A stretch of DNA of 48,823 nt from an uncultured Eubacterium sp. (GTDB lineage: Bacteria > Bacillota > Clostridia > Lachnospirales > Lachnospiraceae): contig CAJTZN010000028.1 in NCBI GenBank assembly GCA_910584065.1, positions 1 through 48,823 of the forward strand, written 5' to 3'. Positions 17,344-24,827 of this stretch are shown piece after piece. The position numbers were made by a program, and so were the translations under genes. Every line of letters begins with the position of its first letter. Position 1 is the first letter of the stretch. Under the pieces are notes generated by a model. That model saw only the letters and a program-made list of their open reading frames with translations. It had not been told where the DNA came from and ran no database searches.

Positions 17344-18057
17344 ATGAAAGAACAGCTATACACGATCCCCGTCAACGACATCTTCTCGCAGGAGTGCGAA
17401 TGCCCGGTATGCGCGATGAAAAAAGCGCTCGAAGATGACGCCGTAGCCTTTACGATGGGCCCCAGTTACATGGAAGACGACATCCGGCTCACCACGGACA
17501 AAATCGGCTTCTGCGCCCCGCACATGCAGGCTCTGTATGATTTTGAAAACCGTCTGGGACTCGCGCTCGTAATTGACACTCATATGAAGAATATGATACA
17601 AAACATCGAAACATTACAGAAACAGGGAAGAAAACAAGCCCGCGGCCTGTTTGCCAAAAAAGAGAAAACCGCCCTTTTCGCCTTTACCGATCGGGTCAGC
17701 CGCTCGTGCTTTATCTGCGACCGCATCCGCGACACCTTTGAGCGGTATGTTGCCACGACCTTCCATTTATATGAAAATGATCCCGCCTTCGTCACCAAAT
17801 TCCGGCAGTCGCACGGTTTCTGCCTCGAACATTATGGTATGCTGTACGAAACGGCTCCGTCGTACCTGGGCGGGCATACGCTGGCACAGTTCACGGACGA
17901 CCTGGACCGTGTTTTTTTACAAAATTATAAGCGCATGGAAGAAGAGCTTTCCTGGTTCATCGACAAATTTGATTACCGGAACGCGGACGCCCCCTGGAAA
18001 ACGTCAAAAGACGCACTCCCCCGCGCCATGACTAAATGTAACGGCATCATAAACTGA
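17344..18057 (+). CDS. DUF6062 family protein, cysteine/histidine rich
   Basis: A 237-residue cytoplasmic protein of unknown function. The sequence opens MKEQLYTIPVNDIF and carries paired Cys/His clusters that look like metal sites: CECPVC, then GFCAPHM, then a second set SCFICDRI and GFCLEHYG. This two-fold C-x2-C plus C-x2-H pattern suggests two treble-clef or zinc-ribbon-like halves. I recognise it as the DUF6062 family of Clostridia. AGGAGG precedes the ATG. It diverges from groESL, and its stop codon is the first three bases of a 169-bp palindromic element. Confidence 0.75.
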   Translation: MKEQLYTIPVNDIFSQECECPVCAMKKALEDDAVAFTMGPSYMEDDIRLTTDKIGFCAPHMQALYDFENRLGLALVIDTHMKNMIQNIETLQKQGRKQARGLFAKKEKTALFAFTDRVSRSCFICDRIRDTFERYVATTFHLYENDPAFVTKFRQSHGFCLEHYGMLYETAPSYLGGHTLAQFTDDLDRVFLQNYKRMEEELSWFIDKFDYRNADAPWKTSKDALPRAMTKCNGIIN

Positions 18058-18223
18058 TGCCGCGGATTGCTCCGTTGTTTCACAACTCCCGCAATCCTTC
18101 AAACATTCGAAATCCGCTGATTTACTACGTAAATCGCTTCTTTCTCATGTTTGGCGGGTCCCAAGGTCAAATGCCTTATCATGCAAGCATGAACGGCATT
18201 TTGACCTTTTGACCCTGGCATCA
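18055..18223. repeat. 169-bp nested palindromic element between two convergent genes
   Basis: The element begins TGATGCC (18055-18061) and ends GGCATCA (18217-18223), a perfect 7-bp terminal inverted repeat. Inside are further pairs: GGATTGC/GCAATCC (18064-18070/18091-18097) enclosing GTTGT/ACAAC; CAAACAT/ATGTTTG (18100-18106/18147-18153) enclosing GATTTAC/GTAAATC (18119-18125/18129-18135); and AAGGTCAAATGCC (18163-18175) facing GGCATTTTGACCTT (18194-18207). The outer TGA is the stop codon of the DUF6062 gene, and the complementary TCA at the other end is the stop of the transporter gene. It resembles a MITE or other interspersed repeat; it may also act as a two-way terminator. No coding sequence is apparent in it. 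Confidence 0.75.
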
Positions 18224-19087
18224 TAAAATAGCATCGAGCAGTATCCCCCATACCGTGCCGGTTACATAGAGGATCGACAATACGAGCAGGTTCTCTTTCC
18301 ATTTTCTGTTTGTCTGGAATAATACGAGTAACCCGGCTCCCGCTCCGACCAGAAGTCCGGACATCATCGTGCCGAAACTGATGAAACGGCTCAGATACAG
18401 CTGCGTAATTACGACCGACGAGGCGCAGTTCGGTATGAGTCCGACCACCCCGGCCAGCGCAGGGCCCAAAAGCGGCCGTCCCGACATAAATCCCGCGAGG
18501 CGCTCTTCCCCGATCAGCGCGACAAACACATTGAGGATCACCGTGAACAAGAAAATGAACACAAAAATCTTCCCCGTATGGACGAGTGCTGAGCGGAAGA
18601 TACCGCGGTCGCATCCACAGTGCTCACTCTCGCAACGGGTATGGATCTCCTTGTAACGGATCGGCGACGGGCGGAAACGAAAGACAAAATCGACCAAAAA
18701 GCCGGTCAGCATCCCCATCGCCGCCTTCATCCCGAGGATGACAAGAACGACGCGGATGTCAACCGCCTCTGATATAAAAATAGGAAGCATCTCGTCCGAA
18801 GTGGATAAGAAAACGGCCAAAAGCGTCCCCATCGTAATGATCCCCCCGGCATACAGATTAGAGGCCGCCGCAGAAAAACCGCACTGGGGAAATACCCCCG
18901 CCAATCCTCCCGCCAGCGGCCCCAGTTTCCCGGCTTTCCGCACGACTGCCCGGGTTTTGGTACTTGTCTTATGCTCCAGATACTCCATGATCACATAGGC
19001 TGCCAGCAAGAACGGCAGAAGCTTTACGCAGTCCAGGCAGGCGTCCAGCAGTAAATCGATCCATGTCTCCACATTGATACCGGTCAT
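18221..19087 (-). CDS. ArsP_2-type putative heavy-metal exporter (putative manganese transporter)
   Basis: A 288-residue membrane protein with about eight hydrophobic helices. The segment GVFPQCGFSAAASNLYAGG resembles the metal- or metalloid-linked cysteine motif of ArsP_2 permeases, and a mirrored GLIPNCASSVVITQLYLSR occurs in the second half, showing an internal repeat. A hydrophilic loop between the halves has Cys/His residues (TRCESEHCGCDRG). The family is annotated as a heavy-metal exporter or manganese transporter; the substrate is not known here. The ATG at 19087 overlaps the DUF2225 stop (TGATG), so translation is coupled. Its stop codon coincides with the end of a palindromic element. 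Confidence 0.75.
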   Translation of the reverse strand: MTGINVETWIDLLLDACLDCVKLLPFLLAAYVIMEYLEHKTSTKTRAVVRKAGKLGPLAGGLAGVFPQCGFSAAASNLYAGGIITMGTLLAVFLSTSDEMLPIFISEAVDIRVVLVILGMKAAMGMLTGFLVDFVFRFRPSPIRYKEIHTRCESEHCGCDRGIFRSALVHTGKIFVFIFLFTVILNVFVALIGEERLAGFMSGRPLLGPALAGVVGLIPNCASSVVITQLYLSRFISFGTMMSGLLVGAGAGLLVLFQTNRKWKENLLVLSILYVTGTVWGILLDAIL

Positions 19088-19932
19088 CACGCGCCATCCG
19101 ACTGAAGCGACTCTTTGAGCGCAAGCGCCTTGTCCTTAATGCGCCGGTTGGCATCCCTCGCAACGAGCACCTTCGATACCCAGCGCTTTGCCTCTTCCTT
19201 CTGCCCGATCCGCCTCGAGAGTTCGGCCACCAAAAACGTAACCGTATATTCGTCCATACCACACATCGGGAAATCCTCCTGGGAAAAAGCGGAAATAAAT
19301 CCCTCATGCGCATTTTTTAAACATTCGATCTCCTCTTTGGCAACTGCCTCGATTTCTTCTTTTGTGGAATCGCCCTTCATCATTTCCTCCCGCTTACCGC
19401 GGAACAGCCACGCCAGCTTAAGACACGTATACGCGCGCTCACTCAGCTTACCCTTCTTGACGACCGTGTTCAAAAGCGCCATTTTATGCCTGGTGATCGC
19501 TTCATCATAAGAATAGACCTTTCCATTTTCAGAAGTATACTTAAACGTACTGGAAATCTGCTCCTTGATCTGCTTTGCCTGCGAAGACATGACAAAGTTA
19601 AAATACCGGTTCAGGGAAGCGTAACCACACGTCGGGCAAAGGATCGCATCGTATTTGAGCGGATCAATCCCCTGATACTTCGGGCGCAGATCCATATCCT
19701 GCGAGACAAGCTTCGCCTTCCCGGTACGCACCATCTTGCATTTAAACTCGGTATCGCAGACCGGACACTTATGCGTTTTTTCAAATAAAAGACTCTCTTC
19801 ACTGATTTCTTTCGGCTTGTTTTCCGCCCCCTGGCCAGTCCCCGCCTCTTCTTTCTTCTCTTCCTCGAAAACATCTATATCCTTCTTCACCTTCAACCCC
19901 AGGCTCTCCAGCCCGGCAAACAAATTACTCAT
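19087..19932 (-). CDS. DUF2225 family zinc-ribbon protein
   Basis: A 281-residue protein of unknown function. The start at 19932 has GGAGG five bases upstream; the longer frame has none. Residues about 20-50 are charged and low-complexity. Next comes a zinc-ribbon-like pair, KCPVCDTEF and ILCPTCGYAS, and then a helical TPR-like C-terminal half (RAYTCLKLAWLFRGKREEM). DUF2225 proteins are widespread in Firmicutes without an assigned role. It sits between glnS (55 bases upstream) and an ArsP_2 transporter with which it is translationally coupled. Confidence 0.8.
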   Translation of the reverse strand: MSNLFAGLESLGLKVKKDIDVFEEEKKEEAGTGQGAENKPKEISEESLLFEKTHKCPVCDTEFKCKMVRTGKAKLVSQDMDLRPKYQGIDPLKYDAILCPTCGYASLNRYFNFVMSSQAKQIKEQISSTFKYTSENGKVYSYDEAITRHKMALLNTVVKKGKLSERAYTCLKLAWLFRGKREEMMKGDSTKEEIEAVAKEEIECLKNAHEGFISAFSQEDFPMCGMDEYTVTFLVAELSRRIGQKEEAKRWVSKVLVARDANRRIKDKALALKESLQSDGA

Positions 19933-19987
19933 AGATTCCTCCATTCCTTGCAGCACTGCAATCATTTTTATTTCGCTCTCCCTGCGC

Positions 19988-21658
19988 TCATGGCCGATAA
20001 GAACTTTTCAGGGAAACAATGCGGTTAAATACTTTCTTTTCCGCCGTCGTATCTTTCGTATCGACACAGAAATAACCCGTTCTCATAAACTGGAACTTGT
20101 CATTTGGCGCCGCTTCCATCAGGGCCGGCTCGACATAACATTCCTCCAGCACCTTCAGGGAATCCGGGTTGACATTCACCGAACCGTCCTCATTGTATAC
20201 CCCCTTTTCCTCATCGACAAGGTTCTCATACAGCCGGACTTCCGCTTTGCCCGCTGTCGGCGCCGCCACCCAGTGGATCGTTCCTTTCACCTTGCGCCCC
20301 GTAAAACCGAGGCCGCTCTTCGTCTCCGGATCATACGTACAGTGAATCTCCGTCACATTTCCGTCTTCATCCGTTATATAATCTTCACATTTAACAAAAT
20401 AAGCGCTCATCAGCCGGACCTCATTTCCAGGGAACAGCCGGAAATATTTTCTCGGCGGCTCGATCTTAAAATCCTCGCGCTCAATGTAAAGTTCTCTGGC
20501 AAACGGGACCTTTCTCGTCCCCATCTCCGGATTTTCCTGATTGTTCGGCACATCCATATACTCGATCTCCCCCTCGGGATAATTCGTGATCACAAGCTTC
20601 ACCGGGTCAAGAACCGCCATCATACGCGGCTGCGTCATTTTCAGGTCCTCGCGGATACAGTACTCGAGCATCGCGTAATCGGTGGAACTATTGCTCTTGG
20701 CAATACCCGAAAGCTCAATAAACTTCTGTATGGACGAGGCAGTAAAACCGCGCCGGCGCAGCGCCGTGAGCGACACGAGGCGGGGATCATCCCAACCGTC
20801 TACCGTACCTTCCTCCACCAGTTTTTTAATATATCGCTTGCCGGTCACCACGTTCGTCAGATACAATTTGGCAAACTCGATCTGACGCGGCGGAACTTCA
20901 AACTCACATTCCCTGACGACCCAGTCGTAAAGCGGCCTGTGGTCTTCAAATTCAAGAGTACAGATGGAATGGCTGATCCCCTCGACCGCGTCCTCAATCG
21001 GGTGCGCGAAGTCATACATCGGATAAATGCACCATTTGTCCCCCGTATTGTGGTGGGAAATGTGTGCCACCCGGTAAAGGATGGGATCGCGCATGTTCAT
21101 ATTCGGAGATGCCATATCGATCTTCGCGCGGAGAACCTTTTCCCCGTCTCCGTACTCCCCCTCTTTCATTTTCATAAACAATTCCAGATTTTCTTCGACA
21201 GAACGCTCCCGGTAAGGACTGTTCTTCCCCGGCTCTGTCAGCGTTCCCCGGTATTCCCGGATCTCATCGGCCGACAGGTCGCACACATACGCCTTTCCCT
21301 TTTTGATCAGCCGGACAGCACACTCAAACATCTGCTCAAAATAGTCAGAAGCAAAATAGACCGGCGGTTTCACTCCTCCGCACACCCAGGTCACATCTTC
21401 CAGGATCGACTGTACAAATTCCTCGTCCTCTTTCTGTGGATTGGTATCATCAAACCGAAGATTAAATGTCCCTCCGTATTTCTTAGCCAGCCCCTGGTTT
21501 AACAGGATGGATCTTGCATGTCCAATATGTAAGTACCCATTTGGCTCCGGCGGGAACCGCGTCACTATATTCTGATAAACGCCTGCCTCCAGATCCTTAT
21601 CGATCTCCTGTTCAATAAAATTCCTTGCTTTAACCTCTTCCTCTTTCTGTTCTGCCAT
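19988..21658 (-). CDS. glnS: Glutaminyl-tRNA synthetase
   Basis: A 556-residue class I synthetase charging tRNA-Gln directly. The HIGH motif is in PPEPNGYLHIGHARS. The family block VDGWDDPRLVSLTALRRRGFT is present, and the two C-terminal beta-barrel domains fill residues about 340-556. The position of the second catalytic signature, usually MSKR in GlnRS, reads TGKR (residues 272-275, K274) within LTNVVTGKRYIKKLVEEG. Many Firmicutes lack GlnRS and use amidation instead, so its presence is typical of certain Clostridia that acquired it. A promoter lies 36-64 bases upstream, and the short leader leaves no room for a T-box. Confidence 0.95.
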   Translation of the reverse strand: MAEQKEEEVKARNFIEQEIDKDLEAGVYQNIVTRFPPEPNGYLHIGHARSILLNQGLAKKYGGTFNLRFDDTNPQKEDEEFVQSILEDVTWVCGGVKPPVYFASDYFEQMFECAVRLIKKGKAYVCDLSADEIREYRGTLTEPGKNSPYRERSVEENLELFMKMKEGEYGDGEKVLRAKIDMASPNMNMRDPILYRVAHISHHNTGDKWCIYPMYDFAHPIEDAVEGISHSICTLEFEDHRPLYDWVVRECEFEVPPRQIEFAKLYLTNVVTGKRYIKKLVEEGTVDGWDDPRLVSLTALRRRGFTASSIQKFIELSGIAKSNSSTDYAMLEYCIREDLKMTQPRMMAVLDPVKLVITNYPEGEIEYMDVPNNQENPEMGTRKVPFARELYIEREDFKIEPPRKYFRLFPGNEVRLMSAYFVKCEDYITDEDGNVTEIHCTYDPETKSGLGFTGRKVKGTIHWVAAPTAGKAEVRLYENLVDEEKGVYNEDGSVNVNPDSLKVLEECYVEPALMEAAPNDKFQFMRTGYFCVDTKDTTAEKKVFNRIVSLKSSYRP

Positions 21659-21693
21659 TGTTGCAAACTCCTCCTTAACTGCACATATATTTT

Positions 21694-21722
21694 ATGATAC
21701 CACATCCGCAAAAAGATTTCAA
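21694..21722 (-). promoter_or_regulatory. Predicted glnS promoter
   Basis: On the minus strand TTGAAA (21722-21717) and TATCAT (21699-21694) are 17 bases apart. AAGGAGG follows shortly before the glnS start. Confidence 0.65.
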
Positions 21723-21795
21723 CGCAAAAAGCGATAAATCATCCGCTCCTTTTGAAGCAATCTGATCTACCGCCTGTTCCATTCTTTTCTCGCAT

Positions 21796-22287
21796 TTATT
21801 TAAACTGGTGTCCGCCGATCCGCAGCTTCGCTCTGGAAAGCCTGCCATTGAAGAAATGATATTTTTTCATATTCAGCTTTCTTCCTTTATACGTCACCTT
21901 CGTCTGTCCTTCGAGAACTTCCTGAGCCGCCTTCATACAAGACCTTCTGGCACCGCTCGAATATTTTCCCTTCTCGACGTTTTGCACTTCTCTCTTAAAT
22001 TTACCCTGGCGAACAGGTCCAAACTGTCCCGGCTGCTTAATCACTTTTAACACCGTGTTCGGGAAACGGGAAGATTTCACCCGGTTCATCACGACGCATC
22101 CAACTCCCATTTTCCCGGCGTACGACTGATTTCCTGCCTCGCAGTAAATGATGGCCGCCATGTATTTTAAATCCTTTTCCGTATACGGTCTCTTAGCCGC
22201 TTCTGACGATGTTCCTCGTACTGCCACGCTCACGGTCAGCAGTAATACCAATGTAAAAATCAACTGTAACAACTTTTTAGTACTCAT
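21796..22287 (-). CDS. SleB-like cell wall hydrolase, secreted
   Basis: A 163-residue exported protein. The start at 22287 has GGAGG five bases upstream, and the first 30 residues are a signal peptide (LLQLIFTLVLLLTVSVAV). The rest is a Hydrolase_2 (SleB) domain, with the catalytic glutamate region AAIIYCEAGNQSYAGK, then CVVMNRVKSSRFP and GQFGPVRQG. SleB enzymes are lytic transglycosylases acting on spore cortex or vegetative peptidoglycan. The gene lacks the N-terminal binding domain of true SleB, so a general wall role is as likely as germination. A long leader with short repeats precedes it. Confidence 0.82.
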   Translation of the reverse strand: MSTKKLLQLIFTLVLLLTVSVAVRGTSSEAAKRPYTEKDLKYMAAIIYCEAGNQSYAGKMGVGCVVMNRVKSSRFPNTVLKVIKQPGQFGPVRQGKFKREVQNVEKGKYSSGARRSCMKAAQEVLEGQTKVTYKGRKLNMKKYHFFNGRLSRAKLRIGGHQFK

Positions 22288-22303
22288 TGTTCCCTCCATT
22301 TGC

Positions 22304-22364
22304 GCATATTTGCGTCTGCATATTAGCATGTGCATAATTGCATATTGCGTCCGCATATTTGCGT
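22304..22364. repeat. Short repeat array in the leader of the SleB-like gene
   Basis: GCATATTTGCGT occurs exactly at 22304-22315 and 22353-22364. A one-base-shorter version, GCATATTGCGT, is at 22340-22350, and further GCATA/TGCATAAT fragments lie between. The array lies between the predicted promoter and the ribosome site, so it would be in the 5' untranslated RNA. It could be a protein-binding cluster or slippage debris. Confidence 0.6.
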
Positions 22365-22401
22365 AATATTTATTGCTACGTTTTGTAACAATTATGTAAT
22401 A

Positions 22402-22429
22402 ATTATAACATATATTTTGAAAAAATCAA
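22402..22429 (-). promoter_or_regulatory. Predicted promoter of the SleB-like gene
   Basis: On the minus strand TTGATT (22429-22424), a 16-base spacer and TATAAT (22407-22402) preceded by TG one base upstream give an extended -10 promoter. Its start lies roughly 108 bases before the ATG. The remaining bases of 22430-22507 are AT-rich, and I see no clear hairpin terminator for hisA. Confidence 0.6.
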
Positions 22430-22507
22430 GTATTTTTTGCAAAAAAATAAACGCCCGCCTCGCAAACGCCTATTTTTCGTTACTTTATGAATCATTTTTG
22501 TATCATA

Positions 22508-23293
22508 TTATTTCATTTTATCATTATATTCTGTAACAATTTTGTCGAATCCTAACGACCCGCCAAAGAGGTCCAGTGCGCTCCCCACTGTATAGTTCAT
22601 TCTTCCACCGGAAATCTCACGCAGCAATTCCAGATCGGCGTAACTTCCGATGCCTCCCGCATACGTGACCGGAACGTCGCTCTGGCCGGCCAGGATGCCG
22701 ACGAGTTCGGCGTCGATCCCGCTTCCCGTCCCCTCGACATTGACGCCGTGCACGAGAAATTCATCACAGAAGGAAGACAGGCGGTCCATAAACGCCTCAT
22801 CCAGCACCTGTTCGGTAAATTTCTGCCAGCGGTCGGTCACGATATAATACGCGCCGTCCCGCCTGCGGCAGCTCAGATCCAGCACGAGATGCTCCTTTCC
22901 CACGAGCCGGCTCAGCTTCTCCAAACGGTCAAATCGGATCCTGCCATCCGCAAATACATAAGAAGTAACGATCACATGGCTGGCTCCCGCCTCTAAAAAA
23001 AAACGGGCATTCTCGCACGTGATCCCGCCGCCGGCCTGAAGCCCGCCGGGATATGCCCCCAGCGCGGCTTCTGCCTGGCGCAGGTCTTCTGCGTAATACT
23101 CGCTGTCCTTCGCGTTCAGTAATATAACATGGCCGCCGCGGAGGCCTTTCTCGCGGTACAGGCGGGCAAAGTCTGCCGCTTCCATATCCGAGACAAAATT
23201 TTCCTCCGCCTGATCCCCGGCGTCACGCAGACTGCCTCCCACAATCTGCTTCACCTTTCCGTTGTGTATATCAATACAAGGTCGAAAATTCAT
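22508..23293 (-). CDS. hisA: HisA, eukaryotic (fungal His6) type
   Basis: This 261-residue TIM-barrel isomerase converts ProFAR to PRFAR in histidine synthesis. It matches the fungal type, not the usual bacterial HisA: the N terminus FRPCIDIHNGKVKQIVGGSL, then AGGGITCENA, VLDLSCRRRDG, DEFLVHGVNVEGTGSGID and VGSALDLFGGSL all correspond to yeast His6 (compared from memory). The catalytic aspartate is expected in CIDIHNG. It stands 13 bases behind thrC, not in a his operon. This points to an acquired or displaced gene serving histidine synthesis, unless canonical HisA also exists elsewhere. Confidence 0.85.
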   Translation of the reverse strand: MNFRPCIDIHNGKVKQIVGGSLRDAGDQAEENFVSDMEAADFARLYREKGLRGGHVILLNAKDSEYYAEDLRQAEAALGAYPGGLQAGGGITCENARFFLEAGASHVIVTSYVFADGRIRFDRLEKLSRLVGKEHLVLDLSCRRRDGAYYIVTDRWQKFTEQVLDEAFMDRLSSFCDEFLVHGVNVEGTGSGIDAELVGILAGQSDVPVTYAGGIGSYADLELLREISGGRMNYTVGSALDLFGGSLGFDKIVTEYNDKMK

Positions 23294-23306
23294 TTTTTCT
23301 CTCCAT

Positions 23307-24800
23307 TCACGCCTTTTGCGGCAGGCCTAAGATATCCCTCACGGTCTTCTCCATCTCCGTACGGTCGCACACGGTATCGTGCAGAACTTCCGCCGTGCGG
23401 ATTTCCTCGATTGCGTTCGGAATGCCCACGCCCGACAGCTTCTCCAGCCGGTCCGCCAGTTCCAGGTCGCTCACACCGTCTTCGTCCCTGCCCAACGCGT
23501 TCATCACGCTGCGCGTAAATTTGTACGGACTCGCCGTCGACGCGATCACCGTCTTCCGTCCGGTCTTCTGCGCCTGATCGTAATATACGTGGCTCGCCAC
23601 CGCCGTATGGGTATCCATCACATAACCGGCGCGCTCATACATATTGCGGATCGTCGCGCGCGTCTCTTCCTCCGTCGCGTAACCGCCGCGAAAGTCGTCC
23701 AGGCGCGCCCTCATCTCATCGGTGATCCGATACTCACCGCCCGCGGCCAGCGCCTCCATCAGCTCCCTCGTCTTTCCCGCATCCTCGCCGGCGATGCGGT
23801 AGATCAGCCGTTCCAGATTGCTGGAGATCAAAATATCCATCGACGGTGACGAAGTCAGGATAAATTCGCGCTTCCTGTCATACGTGCCCGTCTGGAAAAA
23901 GTCAAACAGCACTTTATTTTCATTCGACGCGCAATACAGCGTCTCGATCGGCAGACCCATATTTTTAGCGTAATAGGCCGCCAGAATATTGCCAAAATTT
24001 CCCGTAGGAACGACGACATTGATCTTCTCTCCGCACGAGATCTCCTCCTGGCGGAGGAGGCAGCCGTACGCATACACATAATAGACGATCTGCGGCACGA
24101 GCCGGCCGATATTGATGGAATTGGCGGACGAAAACTGGTACCCGGCCTGATCCATCTCCCCGGCAAGCGCCTGGGAATGGAACATCGCCTTAACCCCCGT
24201 CTGTGCATCGTCAAAATTGCCCTTGATGCCGACGACGTGCGTATTTTTTCCCTTCTGCGTCACCATCTGCTTTTCCTGAATCGGGCTCACGCCGTTCTTC
24301 GGATAAAATACGATAATACGAGTTCCCGGCACATCAGCAAAACCAGCCAGCGCAGCTTTTCCCGTATCTCCGGATGTCGCCGTCAATATGACGATCTCGT
24401 TTGTCACGCCGTTCTTTTTGGCCGCTGTCGTCATCAGATAGGGAAGGATCGAGAGTGCCATATCCTTAAAGGCGATCGTCCTCCCGTGGAACAGTTCCAT
24501 GTAGTAGGCGCCGTCCTTTTTTACCAGCGGCACGATCTCCTCCGCGTCAAACGTGCCGTCGTAGGCGCCGTCGATACACGACATAAGCTCTTCTCTCGTA
24601 AAATCGGTGAGAAAGAGTTTCATCACCTCATATGCCGTCTCCTTATAGGTAAGCTTCGATAATGCCTCTAATTCCACATCCAATGCCGGGATCGTCTCCG
24701 GCACAAACAGCCCGCCGTCATCCGCCAGCCCTTTCAAGATCGCCTGTGAGGCGCTGATCGGAGCGGCGTCGCTCCTCGTACTCTTATATCGTAATTCCAT
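23307..24800 (-). CDS. thrC: Threonine synthase
   Basis: A 497-residue PLP enzyme converting O-phosphohomoserine to threonine. The N terminus (MELRYKSTRSDAAPISASQAI) and length fit the long bacterial/fungal type. The PLP lysine is K112 in FHGRTIAFKDMALS, and the phosphate-binding loop is in ATSGDTGKAALAG. It is 27 bases behind the surface-protein gene and 13 bases before hisA. It may share their transcript, since no promoter or riboswitch fits in the gap. Confidence 0.95.
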   Translation of the reverse strand: MELRYKSTRSDAAPISASQAILKGLADDGGLFVPETIPALDVELEALSKLTYKETAYEVMKLFLTDFTREELMSCIDGAYDGTFDAEEIVPLVKKDGAYYMELFHGRTIAFKDMALSILPYLMTTAAKKNGVTNEIVILTATSGDTGKAALAGFADVPGTRIIVFYPKNGVSPIQEKQMVTQKGKNTHVVGIKGNFDDAQTGVKAMFHSQALAGEMDQAGYQFSSANSINIGRLVPQIVYYVYAYGCLLRQEEISCGEKINVVVPTGNFGNILAAYYAKNMGLPIETLYCASNENKVLFDFFQTGTYDRKREFILTSSPSMDILISSNLERLIYRIAGEDAGKTRELMEALAAGGEYRITDEMRARLDDFRGGYATEEETRATIRNMYERAGYVMDTHTAVASHVYYDQAQKTGRKTVIASTASPYKFTRSVMNALGRDEDGVSDLELADRLEKLSGVGIPNAIEEIRTAEVLHDTVCDRTEMEKTVRDILGLPQKA

Positions 24801-24827
24801 GATGTATCCTTCCTTCCTTAGATTCCT

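Noticed and set aside
18099..18614. 171-codon minus-strand frame overlapping the palindromic element
   Set aside because: It is out of frame with the ArsP_2 gene and rich in Arg/Gly from frame shadowing; no start signal.
19736..21502. 588-codon open frame on the plus strand
   Set aside because: It lies entirely antisense to glnS and DUF2225, with no family features and no ribosome site; a shadow frame.
21659..21795. T-box riboswitch before glnS
   Set aside because: The promoter leaves a leader of only about 30 bases, too short for a T-box, and no specifier or T-box sequence is seen.
22430..22507. Terminator after hisA
   Set aside because: A GC-rich stretch followed by a T-run is present, but I could not find complementary arms.
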